DNA of 64,000 bases from Ottelia alismoides (taxonomy: Eukaryota; Streptophyta; Magnoliopsida; Alismatales; Hydrocharitaceae). Made by a program: the position numbers and the translations under genes. The stretch covers positions 62,001 to 126,000 of the forward strand of contig JAZKJV010004140.1 in the NCBI GenBank assembly GCA_037367405.1. Reading direction: 5' to 3'. Under the pieces are notes generated by a model, which was not told where the DNA came from, did no database searches, and was given only the letters and a program-made list of their open reading frames with translations. This document shows, piece after piece, positions 33,891-45,941 of this stretch; the stretch's first letter is position 1; every line of letters begins with the position of its first letter.

Positions 33891-36800
33891 TGATGAACTA
33901 TTATTTCATCACCTTTATTCTTTTATTTTAGCATTAAATCTCTAGATAAATGAATGCATATTTCATTAATTTTTCAAAATAAACACTCTGTAATTTGTAC
34001 ACAATACTATATAAAACACTACATGTTTATTATATTTAATTATAAAATAAAAGAATAAAGGAAGAAAAGAAAAATAAATGAAACATCCTAGGTGTTGAGG
34101 GTCCGTAAACCCCAAGAGCTACTCAACATGATGACTTGATCGAGAAGGAAAAAAGTAGGGGAGAAAGGCAGAGAAATTTTACATAAAATAATACACAGAA
34201 AAACTTGTACGAAATCCTAATATAATTGCTTAAATATTTCTCTTTGGGATCTATTTTATTTAATTAGTTTTACACCTCAAACAAAAAAAAATCTATGTTA
34301 ATATTAAATATAAAAATACAAAGAAAATATAAAATTGATTTCACAGGAAAATTATCCACAATGTGCTCGAGACACACAAAATAAGATCTCAAAATAAAAA
34401 CTTTACAGACCTTTATCTTCTCCATACCATGTCAAAATGAACCAACCTTAATTGTATATTATGTTTAATTAGCTATTTAATGATGTTATATTCATTTAAT
34501 TTGGAGCTAAGTTGCAAAAGTTAGGTTTTGGGCCCCTATTGTACAATATAAATGTATATTTTAATCAGTATATTTATTCTTTGTATTTCTCAAACTATCT
34601 TATTTTTAAAAAATTTTTAAAATTTATTTAAATTACATATACATGATTGAAATAAATTAAAACCATCAAAATGAAATAAAAATAAATCATATAGTTCAAT
34701 ACACACATGAAATATACCTATATATACCTATAAAGAGTACAAATAAGCTCATAAAAATATACGTAAATATGTAAATAAATATATCAGAATTATATAAAAT
34801 ACTTACATATAATAATAAAAATATATAATACAAAATAAAAATAAAACCTTCAAAACACACGTATATTTACCTATTAATATACATGTGAATATTAACTTTT
34901 AATAAAACACCTTGAAAAAATAAATATAAATAGACAATAAATACTGAATAAAATTAGGAATATTTTTTGTGTTTTAATAAAAAATTAGTTAAATCATTTG
35001 CTATTTTATATTCATTTCTAAGGTATTTTGCCTTAGAATTTCTCGATTGTCCCAAGTGGACCAACCATGTGCATTTGTTTGTTGACCTCTGGTCAACTGC
35101 TCTGATTTCAGTCGTCGCGTCAGAAAACCTCACGGGATGCCCAGCTTCTCCAAATTTTCAATCAACCTCCCACATATGCTATCCATCAAGCTCTCTACCT
35201 ATACGCAACAACCATGTTTGTCCTTCACGCCGACCATCCTTTCCTTACCTACCACCTCCTCTGTCCACGCAATCCTCCCTCGAAATCTCTGCTTCAGTAG
35301 TCTATAAGACGACCTCCTTCCTTCATTGTTTTGTATTTGATGCTTCTTCTTCTATTCTTAGACCCTCAAATACTTCCCTAAGGGAGTCTACTAGTGATAG
35401 GAGCGATCCCCTTCGACTTGTAGCAAGGAGGAGCAGTTGCGGAGGAGATCCAAGTCCATTGCCAGAGCTTCTTCGGCAGGTCCTGCCTCCTTGGCTTATG
35501 CCAAGTTGAGGCTTTCTTTCTTGCATGACTAGGAAACGATCCGAGTTTAGTTTAATTTCATACCATTAGTTTCACTTTTAATCATGACTTTAAGGTTAAT
35601 TTGGATTCCCCATTTTGACATGGAGCTCAAGCTCCAGGCCAAATCATCCATTCTCGGTTATTCTTCCGACCCCATTTCCACTCCACTTTGATCCCCTGCA
35701 AGTTCTACACCATATCCCCCATCTTTCAACCCATGTCATGCAATGACCTGGAAAATCGAGCTCCTCCTCCTCCACTTCACCGGAGCTCTTCCGCCATCCC
35801 ATTACCCTTGTCCCCCAGCTTCAAGACCTAGTTGAGGATGAGACCCTTGAGTCCGTGACACATTCTATGCATGTCTTGGGGTTTGCAGACTCTTTTAAAG
35901 CAATTGAAGAACCCGGATGAGCCCAAGGTCACCTAGAGCTAGAAGAGAATCCAAATCGACATTTGTACCTCCTCAATTCTATAGGAAACTGTCAACACGT
36001 GCAGAGGAGTTGCAACGAGCCTTAACCACCATCCATGTACATAGAAGCCACCTGAGCCCCTGGGAATTGTCAATAGAAGTATGCCTAAGCCTTCTTCTTG
36101 GGTTGTTCATCCACCATGCCTCCTAGCAATCCGATGAAGAAGATGTGCCAGGTCTAATCCCGACCGTTGGAGTTTTGGCGAAACGTTGCGTTCCTCTATC
36201 GCACAATCTACCACGTGTCAAGCAAGCGACAACCTAATCTACAGGAATTTAAGTGGCATAATTGCATGGTCCACCCTCTACCTTTTATAATTCTTAAATA
36301 GTACTATAAATATTTATTTAAGTGTAATTTGCATCTAAACCCTTGTACTTTTTTGCAATTGCAGAAGGGACTCCTACCGGCTCAGATCATGTGGCCCCCA
36401 CGTAAGCTGAGCGTTTTATGCCTATGCCCTTACAGGTTTTGGATATTGCATTTTAATTTATAAAATTTGAGCTTTAGTTATAAAGTTGTGGTTACGTACC
36501 CCCTTGCATTTAAATTTAATTGCAAAATACATTTTCCAGCTGCTTGTATTTTTAGTTTTGCTTTTCCTTTTATTAAAAACAATTTCTTTGCTCATTTAAT
36601 TTTAGTAAAATTATTCTAAGTGCCTTAAATCATTCTTGTTCATGTTATGTCTTGGATTTTATCATTTATTTAATTTTGCCATTTATTAAGATTAGCTTAG
36701 GTGTTGTTTATTCCTTGTCTAATGTAAAAATTCCAAAACAAAATATAAAACCCTTTCTAAAATTCCAAAGAAATTACCTATTATTTATTATAGTATTCCA

Positions 36801-37790
36801 TATCTACAAACCAAAAATTACAAAAAATATTAAAAAGATCCCTAAAAATTAGCAAACCCTTACTAACCCTAAAAGCTGCAAAATATTTTTGAAAAATCCA
36901 AAAATATTAATTTACATTATATATATTATCTACATATTAAAATTTGATTTGAGAGATTTTGAACTCATTTGCTATATTTTAATCTCAAAACAATTTGACC
37001 CATTTAAATAGTCCCTGATTTTATATATTTTGAACTTTGAAATACCTAAAAATTAGTAAACTTACCATAAAATCACAAAAGCATAAGAAAAATCTTAAGA
37101 AACACAAAAATATTTTATTTTGTAAAATTTGAATATATATTGCTATATTTATTAATATATTTGCTATAGTGTATTATATCCACATAATATAGCTATATAT
37201 ATAACTAATACAATTATTAAATATTATAATAAACAATAAAAAGGATTGTTTCTTAAGTATTTTCTGATTTTGTATAATTTTTATAATTTTTATATTATAT
37301 ATTACTCATATTATACATATTACAAATATATAGTTATATATAGCCATACTATATTAAAAAGGAAAAGAAATTAAAAATAAAAAAATTATAAAAATGAAAT
37401 AAAACAATAAAATTGAAATTTTAAAATATAAGATATATAAAAGTAAAAATAAAAACCCATAAAAACATTGATTTAATAAATTGATTAATCGAGCGAATAT
37501 TGTACAAATGGCTATATTAATTATTAATCATTTATTTATAATTAATATCATGCTGCATTGACTTGTCTTCCTAGGTCCAACATCCTAATCTGCTTGTCAC
37601 TATGCACACATTTATAATAGGGTTATAATAAATTTTGATCCATACACATTTCTTTGATTGCTTCATTTTTATATTGTGTGGGTTGATTGTTGAATTTATC
37701 AGAGGTCATCAAGAGTTGTCATTGCAAGGTCTTAATGGTCCCTCCTTGTGTATCCATAAGACATCCCCTTGGATATTTCTGGTATTTCCA
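33891..37790 (+). repeat. 5' LTR of element E (3900 bp)
   Basis: Begins TGATGAA with a TTCATCA complement 14 bp on, as in A and B, and ends TATTTCCA two bases before the PBS. The same AT/GC/AT zoning is present, with a GC-richer block 35040-36250. A TATA-like TCTATAAGAC lies at 35301-35310. A 180-codon ORF (34967-35509) spans this block but is not conserved in A or B, so it is not called a gene. Confidence 0.83.
35301..35310 (+). promoter_or_regulatory. Possible TATA box of E LTR
   Basis: TCTATAAGAC sits inside the GC-richer block, in a pyrimidine-rich context, about where the promoter would be. It is not clearly conserved in A or B. Confidence 0.35.
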
Positions 37791-37791
37791 A

Positions 37792-37809
37792 TGGCGCAGT
37801 TGCTGGGGA
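37792..37809 (+). other. Primer-binding site of E (degenerate tRNA-Asp)
   Basis: TGGCGCAGTTGCTGGGGA has two mismatches to the complement of plant tRNA-Asp(GUC). The T at the 13th position is shared with A. Confidence 0.85.
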
Positions 37810-39620
37810 GCAATGGAGTGTAGCTAGTTGTACATTACACTATTTACTTTTCTTTTTATTTTACTATCTTTTATTTTTGATAATTATTTTAACTGTTATA
37901 ATCCACATTTCTTGTTTATCTTTCTTGCGAGGGATCACTTAGGGATAGATCTATCTTAGGAGGTGGATGCATCCGAGTCAACCGGAGGTTAGCCTTCTAC
38001 TTGTGATCCGATCAGGAGAGAGAAAGAGAGAGGAGCAAGGAAAGTATGAGAAGAGCTACCTGACCTTAGTTTTTATTTTGTTTTGTGTGAGAGATATTTT
38101 TTTAAATTTTTGTAAAATAAATTGTAATAATTTAGACACTTCCTCATTTAACAAGGTCTAGTGCCCGAGTGTTTATTCACCTAGCGGCCTCGTCATGGTT
38201 TTTCGTGTTTTGGTCACCTTTTTTTATTTTGTTTCATGTGTTTTGATCTTTATGCCTTTATTTTCCTTTGTTTTATGTGATTGAGCCCCGAGATATATGA
38301 TTGTTTGACTCGGTAAACTAGGTTCAAATCCCTAATAGAAGCATGTACCTATAGTTTACTTTGCTCGGACTTCATCAAATAATTAATTTCTAATTATTCG
38401 AATTTGGAACTGCATGACGTAAGGGACTCCATACATCACATGCATGACCCATTGTAGCAGGCACCGAGAAGTCTCCAAGACTGAACACTTGGAGGCATTT
38501 TTAAGTGATTAGCATTGGTGCTTCCCGGTAATAGCAATTATTGTTTAGGGAGCTTTATTGCTTTCATATCGTGCATATAGTATAGGTTTAAATATTAGAT
38601 TTTGCATCCCGTATGGAGAGAACTAGAAAGCACTATAAGTTTCCTTACTTTGCATACATCATTTGATATGAGAGTGAGATTTCAACCCATGTGTCCACTT
38701 GCATTGCTTTTCTACCTTCAGCCTCTGTTTTTCCATATTTTATGATTAAGAGAAAAATACAAAACAATGTTAGGTGGCTTACTCTAAAAAATACTAAAAA
38801 TTGAAAACCAAAATGTAAAACAAGGAGTATGCGAATAACATTTTAACCTTAAAAAAATCGTAATGGGCATCATTATTTTGTGCTCATAAAGCCCTCATTA
38901 TTTTCAAGTACCTTTGAGATTGAGTGAGGTGTGGCCCCTAAGGATTAGAGACCAAAACCTGATATGTGGCATCTTTGATTATCACATGGGTTGGCGAAGT
39001 GTTGGCTCTTCTATTATATGTGACTGAGTAGGGCCCCGTTGATGACGGTGCTCCTACCTTGTGTGGAGAATCCGACTTGATATGAAGTATTAAGCTTAGG
39101 TCACTCCCTCATGGGTGTGTCTATGTCATCGGTTTGCATTTGAGTACCTCACTTATGGGGAGGTATTGGTTTAGCCTATTGTCTTACTCATCTATTTCTT
39201 TGGCTAAGTAGCCTCCTAGGCACGAGATCAAGGATATCAAAGTGCACAAATCACAGGTTACAAAGGAGGTGGAACAAGTATGAGGAAATTTCCTGGAAGT
39301 ACACACACTCCTATAGGGATAGCACTTACAAGGAATTGTTACAAGATCATTCCTGCAAAACAAAATTAAAATTGAAAAGATAAAAATAGCTGAACTTTGA
39401 CAGCTTCACTTATGTTGAGTTGGTGAACCCAAACTTGTTTGGTGTTTGTTTTATTATAGTTAAGTTTAAAGATTAGTCCCGCACACTTTGTGCCGTTTTT
39501 CTTTCCTTTGTTTTATTCTTTATTTGACCCCTACTCACTTTAAGTCTTCTACTATTCTACACTCCATTTATTCCTTTTTAGATGTTGTATCTTTCATCGG
39601 TCTCCCTCTTCATCTTCAAG
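37810..39620 (+). other. 5' leader of E
   Basis: Noncoding. TTTCTTGCGAGGG near 37921 matches the A leader (TTTTCTTGCGAGGG near 446). Two perfect palindromes follow, GATAGATCTATC (37944-37955) and GGATGCATCC (37965-37974), at the place where A has its UUCG hairpin. The stretch 38930-39200 resembles the B leader 15640-15950. Confidence 0.65.
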
Positions 39621-41110
39621 ATGGCGACTCATAGATATCTTGATTCGGACTCTACCTACACAAACTGATTCATGCATTCGCCTTCTCTAATAATTCGACG
39701 TGATTCCTGAGAACCTATTTCAAACTCCATAAATTGATCTTCAGATTCACCGCCTTCTTCAATAATCCGAGATCACTGTTTTCTCAAACTCTTCCCATTC
39801 TTGATGGAAATTGACTTCACTCCTTATACATCACCATCCTTGATGAAATTCTATGTTGACCTTTACACATAACAATTCTCTACATCTGATGCTTCTATTC
39901 AGGCTGATCGGAGCATCATTCCTTGTGCAGATCACAAGCTCGATCTAGAGCCAGAAATCCTCTTAGATTTGGAGAAAGATATAGAGATGGCTCCCATAGG
40001 AAATGGGAAGGGACATCAGCATCCTTCACAGCCATAGCTAGGCCTGCCAGATTAGAATGCCGTAAATTCCCATCTTCTCACCTTTCAAGGCGATATAATA
40101 GTAGCTCACTGACCAGGCATTGGTCCAGATCACCTTCCAAGACATTCTCAATGATATGTGGAGAAGGATAAATAACCTAGGAGGAGGAGGAGGAGGAGAA
40201 GAAGAGAGAGCAGATGGAGGCCATAGAGGCCCAACAGATGAACCCCGAGCAGAGAGGCCCGAGTCCATGCTCAAGGAGACCTGCAATCCTGGAGCAGGCT
40301 AGATGACCGAGTGGATCCAAATCCCTACACTCCATGCACACTTCGAGGTAAAGCCTCAAATTTTGGGCTTCTTCCTATCTTCCACGAAAATGAAAATGAG
40401 GAACTTTTTATCTATTTGCAATAATTCACACGCATCTATGGTACAACTCACTACCCTAACCCACCGTTTGGCATAATAGAAATGACGACCTTTCTATTCA
40501 ACCTTCACGATAAGGTGCTTCATTGGATTAACCACTTGAGGAAAGTCGTAACCACCTAGGAGGAGTTAAAGTAAGCGATCTTGCACAAATTCTATCATCT
40601 CAAGCAGTTGAATCAGATGCGTGCCCACATATCCAACTTCAACCAAACCACAGACAAGTCCATTCATGAGGCTTGGGAGAGGTTTCCGGATTTACAGAAT
40701 AAATGTCTCCATCATGACATTCTTAGGACCATCCATGTCCAACATATCTTTAGGACATTTGAGAGTCAGAAGCTCATATATGCCATGTGTGGTGGCTCAC
40801 ACATCAATGAGGAAGGGGACGTTATCTAGAAGAACTTCGAGGAAATGACCAAAGAAGATGATACCTTATATTTATCCCGTGCATATCAACGTCAACCCCA
40901 CAACCTTCAGAAGCCAGTGCATATGGCAATGTCTCACGAGCTGGATAGGGATGATAGCTCCAACTTGATCATCATAGGATGCCACTTGTACAAGGAGGAT
41001 ATCATAGAGAATCGATCACATGACCTGGCGAAACTTTCTGTAATCAAACAAAGGACGCAGAATCTTGACAATTCATTCAAATTAGCCAAATTTTTATCAA
41101 TTCTTCCCGC
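39621..41110 (+). pseudogene. gag: gag pseudogene of E
   Basis: Recognised from the capsid region at 40581-40829: NQMRAHISNF, SIHEAWERF and CLHHDI align with ALISNF, FHGAWERF and CPHHDI of A. Upstream, 40120-40302 has a Gly/Glu run from a GGA repeat and ends LKETCNPGAG, matching RELHNPGS of A. Stops and frameshifts break it throughout, and the start region near 39620 has lost the MMGR sequence. Not functional. Confidence 0.72.
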
Positions 41111-41134
41111 TAATAGAACTATCTATTTAGGACA

Positions 41135-41596
41135 TTTTCATCTGTGCATATCATTTAGTGTAAATTTTAATTTCTTGTATTGCATCCTGCATGTAGAATG
41201 CAAGTAATCACTATAAGTCTCCTTCTTAGCATGCATCATTGATTTAAATGCTTGCATTGGCTTTCTCAATCCTCTACCTCAGTTTCACAACTTAGGATTT
41301 AAAGGAATTCAGACTGCTCCTTGGGGGAGATTTTTTAGTACTCGCATAAGACTTAAGTAATAACCCTAATCTAAAACTGGGACTACTAGTCAAGACGATT
41401 GTATATAACATTGACAATAAATTAACCCTCGTGTCTGGTGGAGAGAAACCCACTCATTGTTTTTCCAAGGACAAGAATCACACACTTAGGGTAGAGATAA
41501 AATTTGGAGGCTTCACTCTACCTACTGGATTTAAAAACGACTAGCTACTTCTCACTAAGGAAACTACAGTCTCCCTTAGCAGATTAGTGGTTAAAG
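41135..41596 (+). other. Second leader-like segment in E
   Basis: It matches the E leader at about 38570-38660 (ACTATAAGT then TTCTTAGCATGCATCATT versus TTACTTTGCATACATCATT) and the A leader at about 1185-1400 (GCATGCATCATTGATTT, then GGGACTAC/GGGACTGG and ACCCACTCATTGTTT/CCCCTCATTGTTT). It follows gag directly, so leader sequence occurs twice. Confidence 0.6.
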
Positions 41597-43238
41597 TGTT
41601 GGACATGCGAGCCCACGATGAGCCATTATGCAATAAATGTTATTGTGAATACCATTCCCTAATCTGAAATGAAGAATAAATAATTTGCATAATAGGTCCC
41701 TTAATACAATTAGAGTTATGTACCATGGCCATCTTAATAATCATACAACTATTGATTCAACTATTGAATTATAGAGGCTGGTGTTCGGATGAATATCTAA
41801 AGAGTTAGATAGAGGATTCATCAAGCACCGTCAAATGATTATTAAGAGATGATCTCCAGCCTGAGTAGGAGATGGCAATCCTTTCTCACAAAGGTTGATA
41901 TCTGACCGACCTCTTGATGCAGGTCCTCTGCATGGGAATAGTGATTCGGAGGTGCCATATTAGTTAGGTCAAAGGGTTCACTTAACGAGATCGAGATAAC
42001 CTAAGTCATGTGTTGAATGTTGTCACAACATAGGCACACATCCTCTGACCGGAGATAGATTTGTTACTATATGTCTGAGTTTGTACATTTGGCAGACAAT
42101 TAGGTTGATGACCTAACCACGGTCTATACACAGGCGAGCTGGTGTGCATATAAGGGCATATGAGTAATATGATCTCTCAAAGGGATCGTACATGTTCACT
42201 TATGAACCGGAAGACATGAGCTCACTCATGAGGTATTGGGACCAATCAAATTCCATGCATGGTCGTCATGCTTTGGAAGCAAGACAAGAATTCGAAGGTA
42301 TGATATATGCTTTGGGAAAGCATATGATTGATACCGATTCCCAATGACCGAGATTGTGAAACTTGGTGAAAAAACCCTGAAGAAGACAGTGTAAAATTGA
42401 TCTACATCTTCAGGTTGATCATAGGTCTTCCAGTATATAGGATGTACACGTATTGGGAATAACTGAAGGTGATGTGATCATAAACGATTGTATAACCATG
42501 ACGCTTCCATTTCGAAGGAGTGATGAAACATGTTTGGATTTTAGTGGCTCCTCTTAGTAGAGAAGTAATCTGATCTTGGTCCAAGTGTTGGACATTGATC
42601 TGAATGAGATTCAGATGCAATGAGAAGATTAGATTTGCGGTCTTTATTTAATCAAGCATCTATGGGAGGTTCGTGAGATCTGGATTTGAGATGAGATCTC
42701 AACATCCAAGTTACTATATGTGGAACAATACAATCGTCATGTCCTTATCTCCAAGTATCTACGGAGAAAACACATTATTCCTGAAGGAGTTCAAGAATAA
42801 TTCCTTTGGTGAATTATGTATCCATGGAACAAGATGTTGATAATTAAATGAGATTTAATTATCAAGAATAATATGAATAGGATTCATATTGTGAGAATGA
42901 TTATCCAATATAATTAAATGGGATTTAATTATCAAGGAAATATAGATTGTGGATAATGCTATCCGTAGTATCTGTGTATATTATAAATATGATTTATAAT
43001 ATATTAGAGAGAGCATTTTTTTTAAATAGCATTTATTAATTGTTAATGTGAATTGGATTCATATTAATCAATTAATTGGAAATGTAATTTACAATTTTGT
43101 TTGGGTTGTGAATATGATTCACATATTTTCAATGGCATGATTGAAATATTCACTAATTAATTTAGAATTAATTTAGTGGATAAATTTGCAATAAATATTG
43201 TTGCAAATATATAATAGATAATTAGATAAAATAAAAAA

Positions 43239-43322
43239 GGGGATAATTCACCACCAAAATGAGTGGTGTCACCCATGAATTGGTCATGGGTGACGCCCCA
43301 TGTTTTTGAGGTGGATTATTAT
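43239..43322 (+). other. Large nested inverted repeat in copia LTR
   Basis: The core is a perfect 11-bp stem, GTCACCCATGA (43268-43278) and its complement (43284-43294), with a 5-nt loop. Outer flanks GGATAATTCACC and GGTGGATTATTATCC are also roughly complementary. G1 keeps only a reduced form near 33525-33560. Confidence 0.55.
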
Positions 43323-43501
43323 CCTCTTTTAATTATTATTCTATTATCTTGTGATAATTGATTTTATTGAATTAAATTATGTTGATGATAATGCAACATA
43401 TATTTAATTTAATATAAATTAATATGTTGTTATTTTTGAGCAACAATGATCATGGACATTGATTAAAAACACATATCAATCTAACCATTGATTTTGTTAT
43501 G

Positions 43502-43521
43502 CCATGGATTGTGATCCATGG
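43502..43521 (+). promoter_or_regulatory. Perfect 8-bp inverted repeat upstream of TATA
   Basis: CCATGGAT-TGTG-ATCCATGG, ending 13 bp before the TATA box. G1 has a partial version (TATGGAT then ATCCACA). Placement suggests a dimeric transcription-factor site; inference only. Confidence 0.45.
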
Positions 43522-43534
43522 ACTCCCAAACTAG

Positions 43535-43543
43535 TATATAAAG
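43535..43543 (+). promoter_or_regulatory. TATA box of copia LTR G2
   Basis: TATATAAAG followed by a GC-richer start region; the corresponding G1 sequence is degraded. Confidence 0.7.
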
Positions 43544-44121
43544 AGGGCAACCCTAGCCTCTTAAAAATACAACATTGTGTTCGTCTACTTTCTCTCTCTC
43601 TCTCTCTCATCTCTCATTCTCGCCATCTCTCTATCTCTAAAGGTGGCCGTCCACCTTGTGATCTTGAGGGAAAAGCAATCGTTTCTACGCTGTCGTGCTG
43701 TCGCTTTGATTGCTCGTGGATCTCCATATTCTTTGGGTCTTGTTGCTCTAGAAGTAGACGTCCGATTTCATTGGACGAAATCAGGAGATTCAAGGCTTGG
43801 ATCTTCATCGAGGATTGCGGGAAGCACGCATCTCATCATCGCGCCCGCAAATGCCGTCTTCGTAGATCGGACTTGAGTCAGGAGGATCTCTTGCTTTAGA
43901 GATCTAGTGATTGCAACCACGCTTCAAGAGGTATTTCTAATACTTTGTGATTAGATTAAACGATCCAAGAAATGTTCTTGTGATCATGTGGTTTCATCTC
44001 ATGATTTAAATTTTTTAAATTCCGCTGCACCTAGTGACTAGTGTGACTAGCCATCCCGATCGCATAAGATGCGATCGTCACGCTTCCGTGATGCGCTTGA
44101 GGATTCCTCATATCCTTCAAG

Positions 44122-44134
44122 TGGTATCAGAGCC
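44122..44134 (+). other. Primer-binding site of G2 (tRNA-iMet type)
   Basis: TGGTATCAGAGCC is the classic plant Ty1/copia primer-binding sequence, two bases after the LTR end. Confidence 0.92.
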
Positions 44135-44961
44135 AGTTTGGTAAGGTTTTGGATACGATCTGTAAACCTAGGATGACTTGGGTTTAAAAGGGTTGCGAAA
44201 GTTTTATTGCATTTCAATTTTCGCACCTCTGTAAAATTGGATTTTTTCGTCACAGTTTAAATTGTTTAAACACGAAATATTCAATTGGAGTTTGTTCCCC
44301 ATTAAATAAGGAAACCATAGGATCTGAGTTTATGTAATTTGGATTCCATTTGCTCAAGATATGACCCATTGAATAAACATGTATTCACTGTTGCGGGAAC
44401 TGCGAATCTAAACATGATTAAAGAGTTAATTACTGTTTTGATACGCCTAGAAATGCGTGAAATATTACTTGGGTTCTGTCATAAATCAAATTGGAAATCT
44501 TAAGAAACCGATTTTGCATAATTTGGATTTAAATTGATCAAGCTATGCTGATTTTAGTGAGTAGGGGTCACTGTTGAAAATTGACAAACTTGTTCATGAA
44601 CCTTGTGATAGTCATTCAAATAAGTTGATGAAAAGTAATTGTTAATTTTCTGAAATGATTATTGATAAATATTTGTGAAATATTTAAAGAGATAATTATT
44701 TCATTGAATGACATTTCACTAACCAAGATGATAAGATAGTTGATCTCGATCATAATTGGTTGATATGAAATCATCAACAAACATTGTTTTCATGCAAAAC
44801 TATAGTTTATCCTACAATAGTTGTAGCACAAATTTTTCGTGCAAAATCCTCTTGCTTGAATAGGATTGGGGATTTGTTTAGCAAATCTCCTTATAATATT
44901 ATCAAAATGGTTTTGGTGAATATTATATGGTATAATTTTGGTTGAAAAACCGATGAGCATC
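44135..44961 (+). other. Leader of G2
   Basis: AT-rich noncoding sequence without an ORF of note. It ends where the C LTR begins; GCATC (44957-44961) is the predicted target duplication of the C-D array. Confidence 0.65.
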
Positions 44962-45463
44962 TGATGATCATATTATATACTAGTATAACATGCTTAAATT
45001 ATGTGAAGTACAACATTAATCTTTGATGTATAAACTTCAAATTCACATAAATTGCATTCTATACACAGAGGAGATAAAATCATCATTCACATTTAAAAAT
45101 CATAATCCTATACTGAGATTAATTATCAAGTATAAAGTTCAGACTTGTTGTTATCAAAGAAAATGAAGAACTATTGGTTATGCTTATAATATAAAACATC
45201 CAACACATTTCACTTCACCTTTTTATTGGGAAGAAATAGGAAGGGGGTATAGTGTAAAAGACCCACTCTTTATTATCATGCATAGAGTCACCCTTATTAT
45301 GCCTTCCCCATACAAATAATAAAAATGCCTCTCCCATTCCCATGCATTCTAGCCGACACATATGCCTTTCCCATGCAAAAACAAATTAACTCTCCATACA
45401 CTAATAATGGTATTTTGTCTTCACTTGCATGGGATGTATCCAAGCAAATACCATTATAAAATG
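44962..45463 (+). repeat. 5' LTR of C, truncated right after its TATA box
   Basis: Matches 53199-53699 and 62983-63484. After TATAAAATG (TATA 45455-45462) it jumps to sequence equal to 55246 onward in D, so about 1546 bp (rest of LTR, PBS, early leader) are missing, with TG shared at the junction. Confidence 0.9.
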
Positions 45464-45941
45464 TGGTCTTCTCCCTCTGATAATCTAATTCAAAGACCAC
45501 CAAATCGTGTACTGATCATTTAAGAAGATAAGCTTGAAAGGCCACCACAGTGGCCCGAGCAGAAAGCGGGAAAATTCTGATTGCTTGATTTGATGCACGT
45601 GTATGACACAAAAATCAACAGCACATAGAACCCTTGGATAGTGACAAAAATCCCTGGTGCTACGTGGGATTGCAGAGAGAAATCGTAACTCCTCGACGCG
45701 TTGGGTACAGGTTCTTGTGGGAAGAGCAGATCAAACGATATGAGTACCAACCCTGGATCCCCCAGCCGGATTAGGACATCGATTTCTCACAATCTTCCAC
45801 ACCCACCTCATCTTTAAGGACTCTAATTTCTCTGAAAACTTTTGTTGAATCACTAAACTAAAATCGAAAAGATAACCGCTTCCGCGGCAATTTTTGTGTG
45901 AGTTGGTGAATCAACAAATTGTCTGGTGTACTGTGCTGTGT
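45464..45941 (+). other. Leader remnant of C
   Basis: Collinear with 55246-55723 of D with few changes. Noncoding; minus-strand ORFs here are shadows shared by both copies. Confidence 0.75.

Larger units (their letters stand above)
33891..41596 (+). mobile_element. Element E: old Athila relative, 5' portion only
   Basis: 5' LTR, degenerate PBS, leader and part of gag, then a second leader-like stretch, cut by the copia element G2. No RT or integrase is present in the window; the remainder should lie beyond G2 to the right, or was deleted. The last five bases before it, CTCAT (33886-33890), are the predicted target duplication. More decayed than A or B. Confidence 0.8.
41597..44119 (+). repeat. 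5' LTR of copia element G2 (2523 bp)
   Basis: Starts TGTTGGACATG and ends TATCCTTCA, two bases before the PBS. Holds a TATA box at 43535, a CT microsatellite at about 43591-43608 and two strong inverted repeats (listed). Short ORFs near 43504-43899 lie downstream of the TATA in the probable R/U5 and are not conserved in G1, which ends before most of them. Confidence 0.88.
41597..44961 (+). mobile_element. Element G2: copia retrotransposon, 5' part
   Basis: Full 5' LTR, a tRNA-iMet-type PBS and about 830 bp of leader, then interrupted by the C LTR at 44962. No gag or pol in the window. Sequence before the LTR (TAAAG, 41592-41596) is the predicted target duplication. The same family as G1. Confidence 0.85.

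Noticed and set aside
34967..35509. 180-codon ORF in the E LTR
   Set aside because: Within the GC-rich LTR block; not conserved in the A or B LTR; no domain recognised.
43504..43899. 131-codon ORF in the copia LTR
   Set aside because: Starts upstream of the TATA box and reads through a CT microsatellite; no conserved protein feature.
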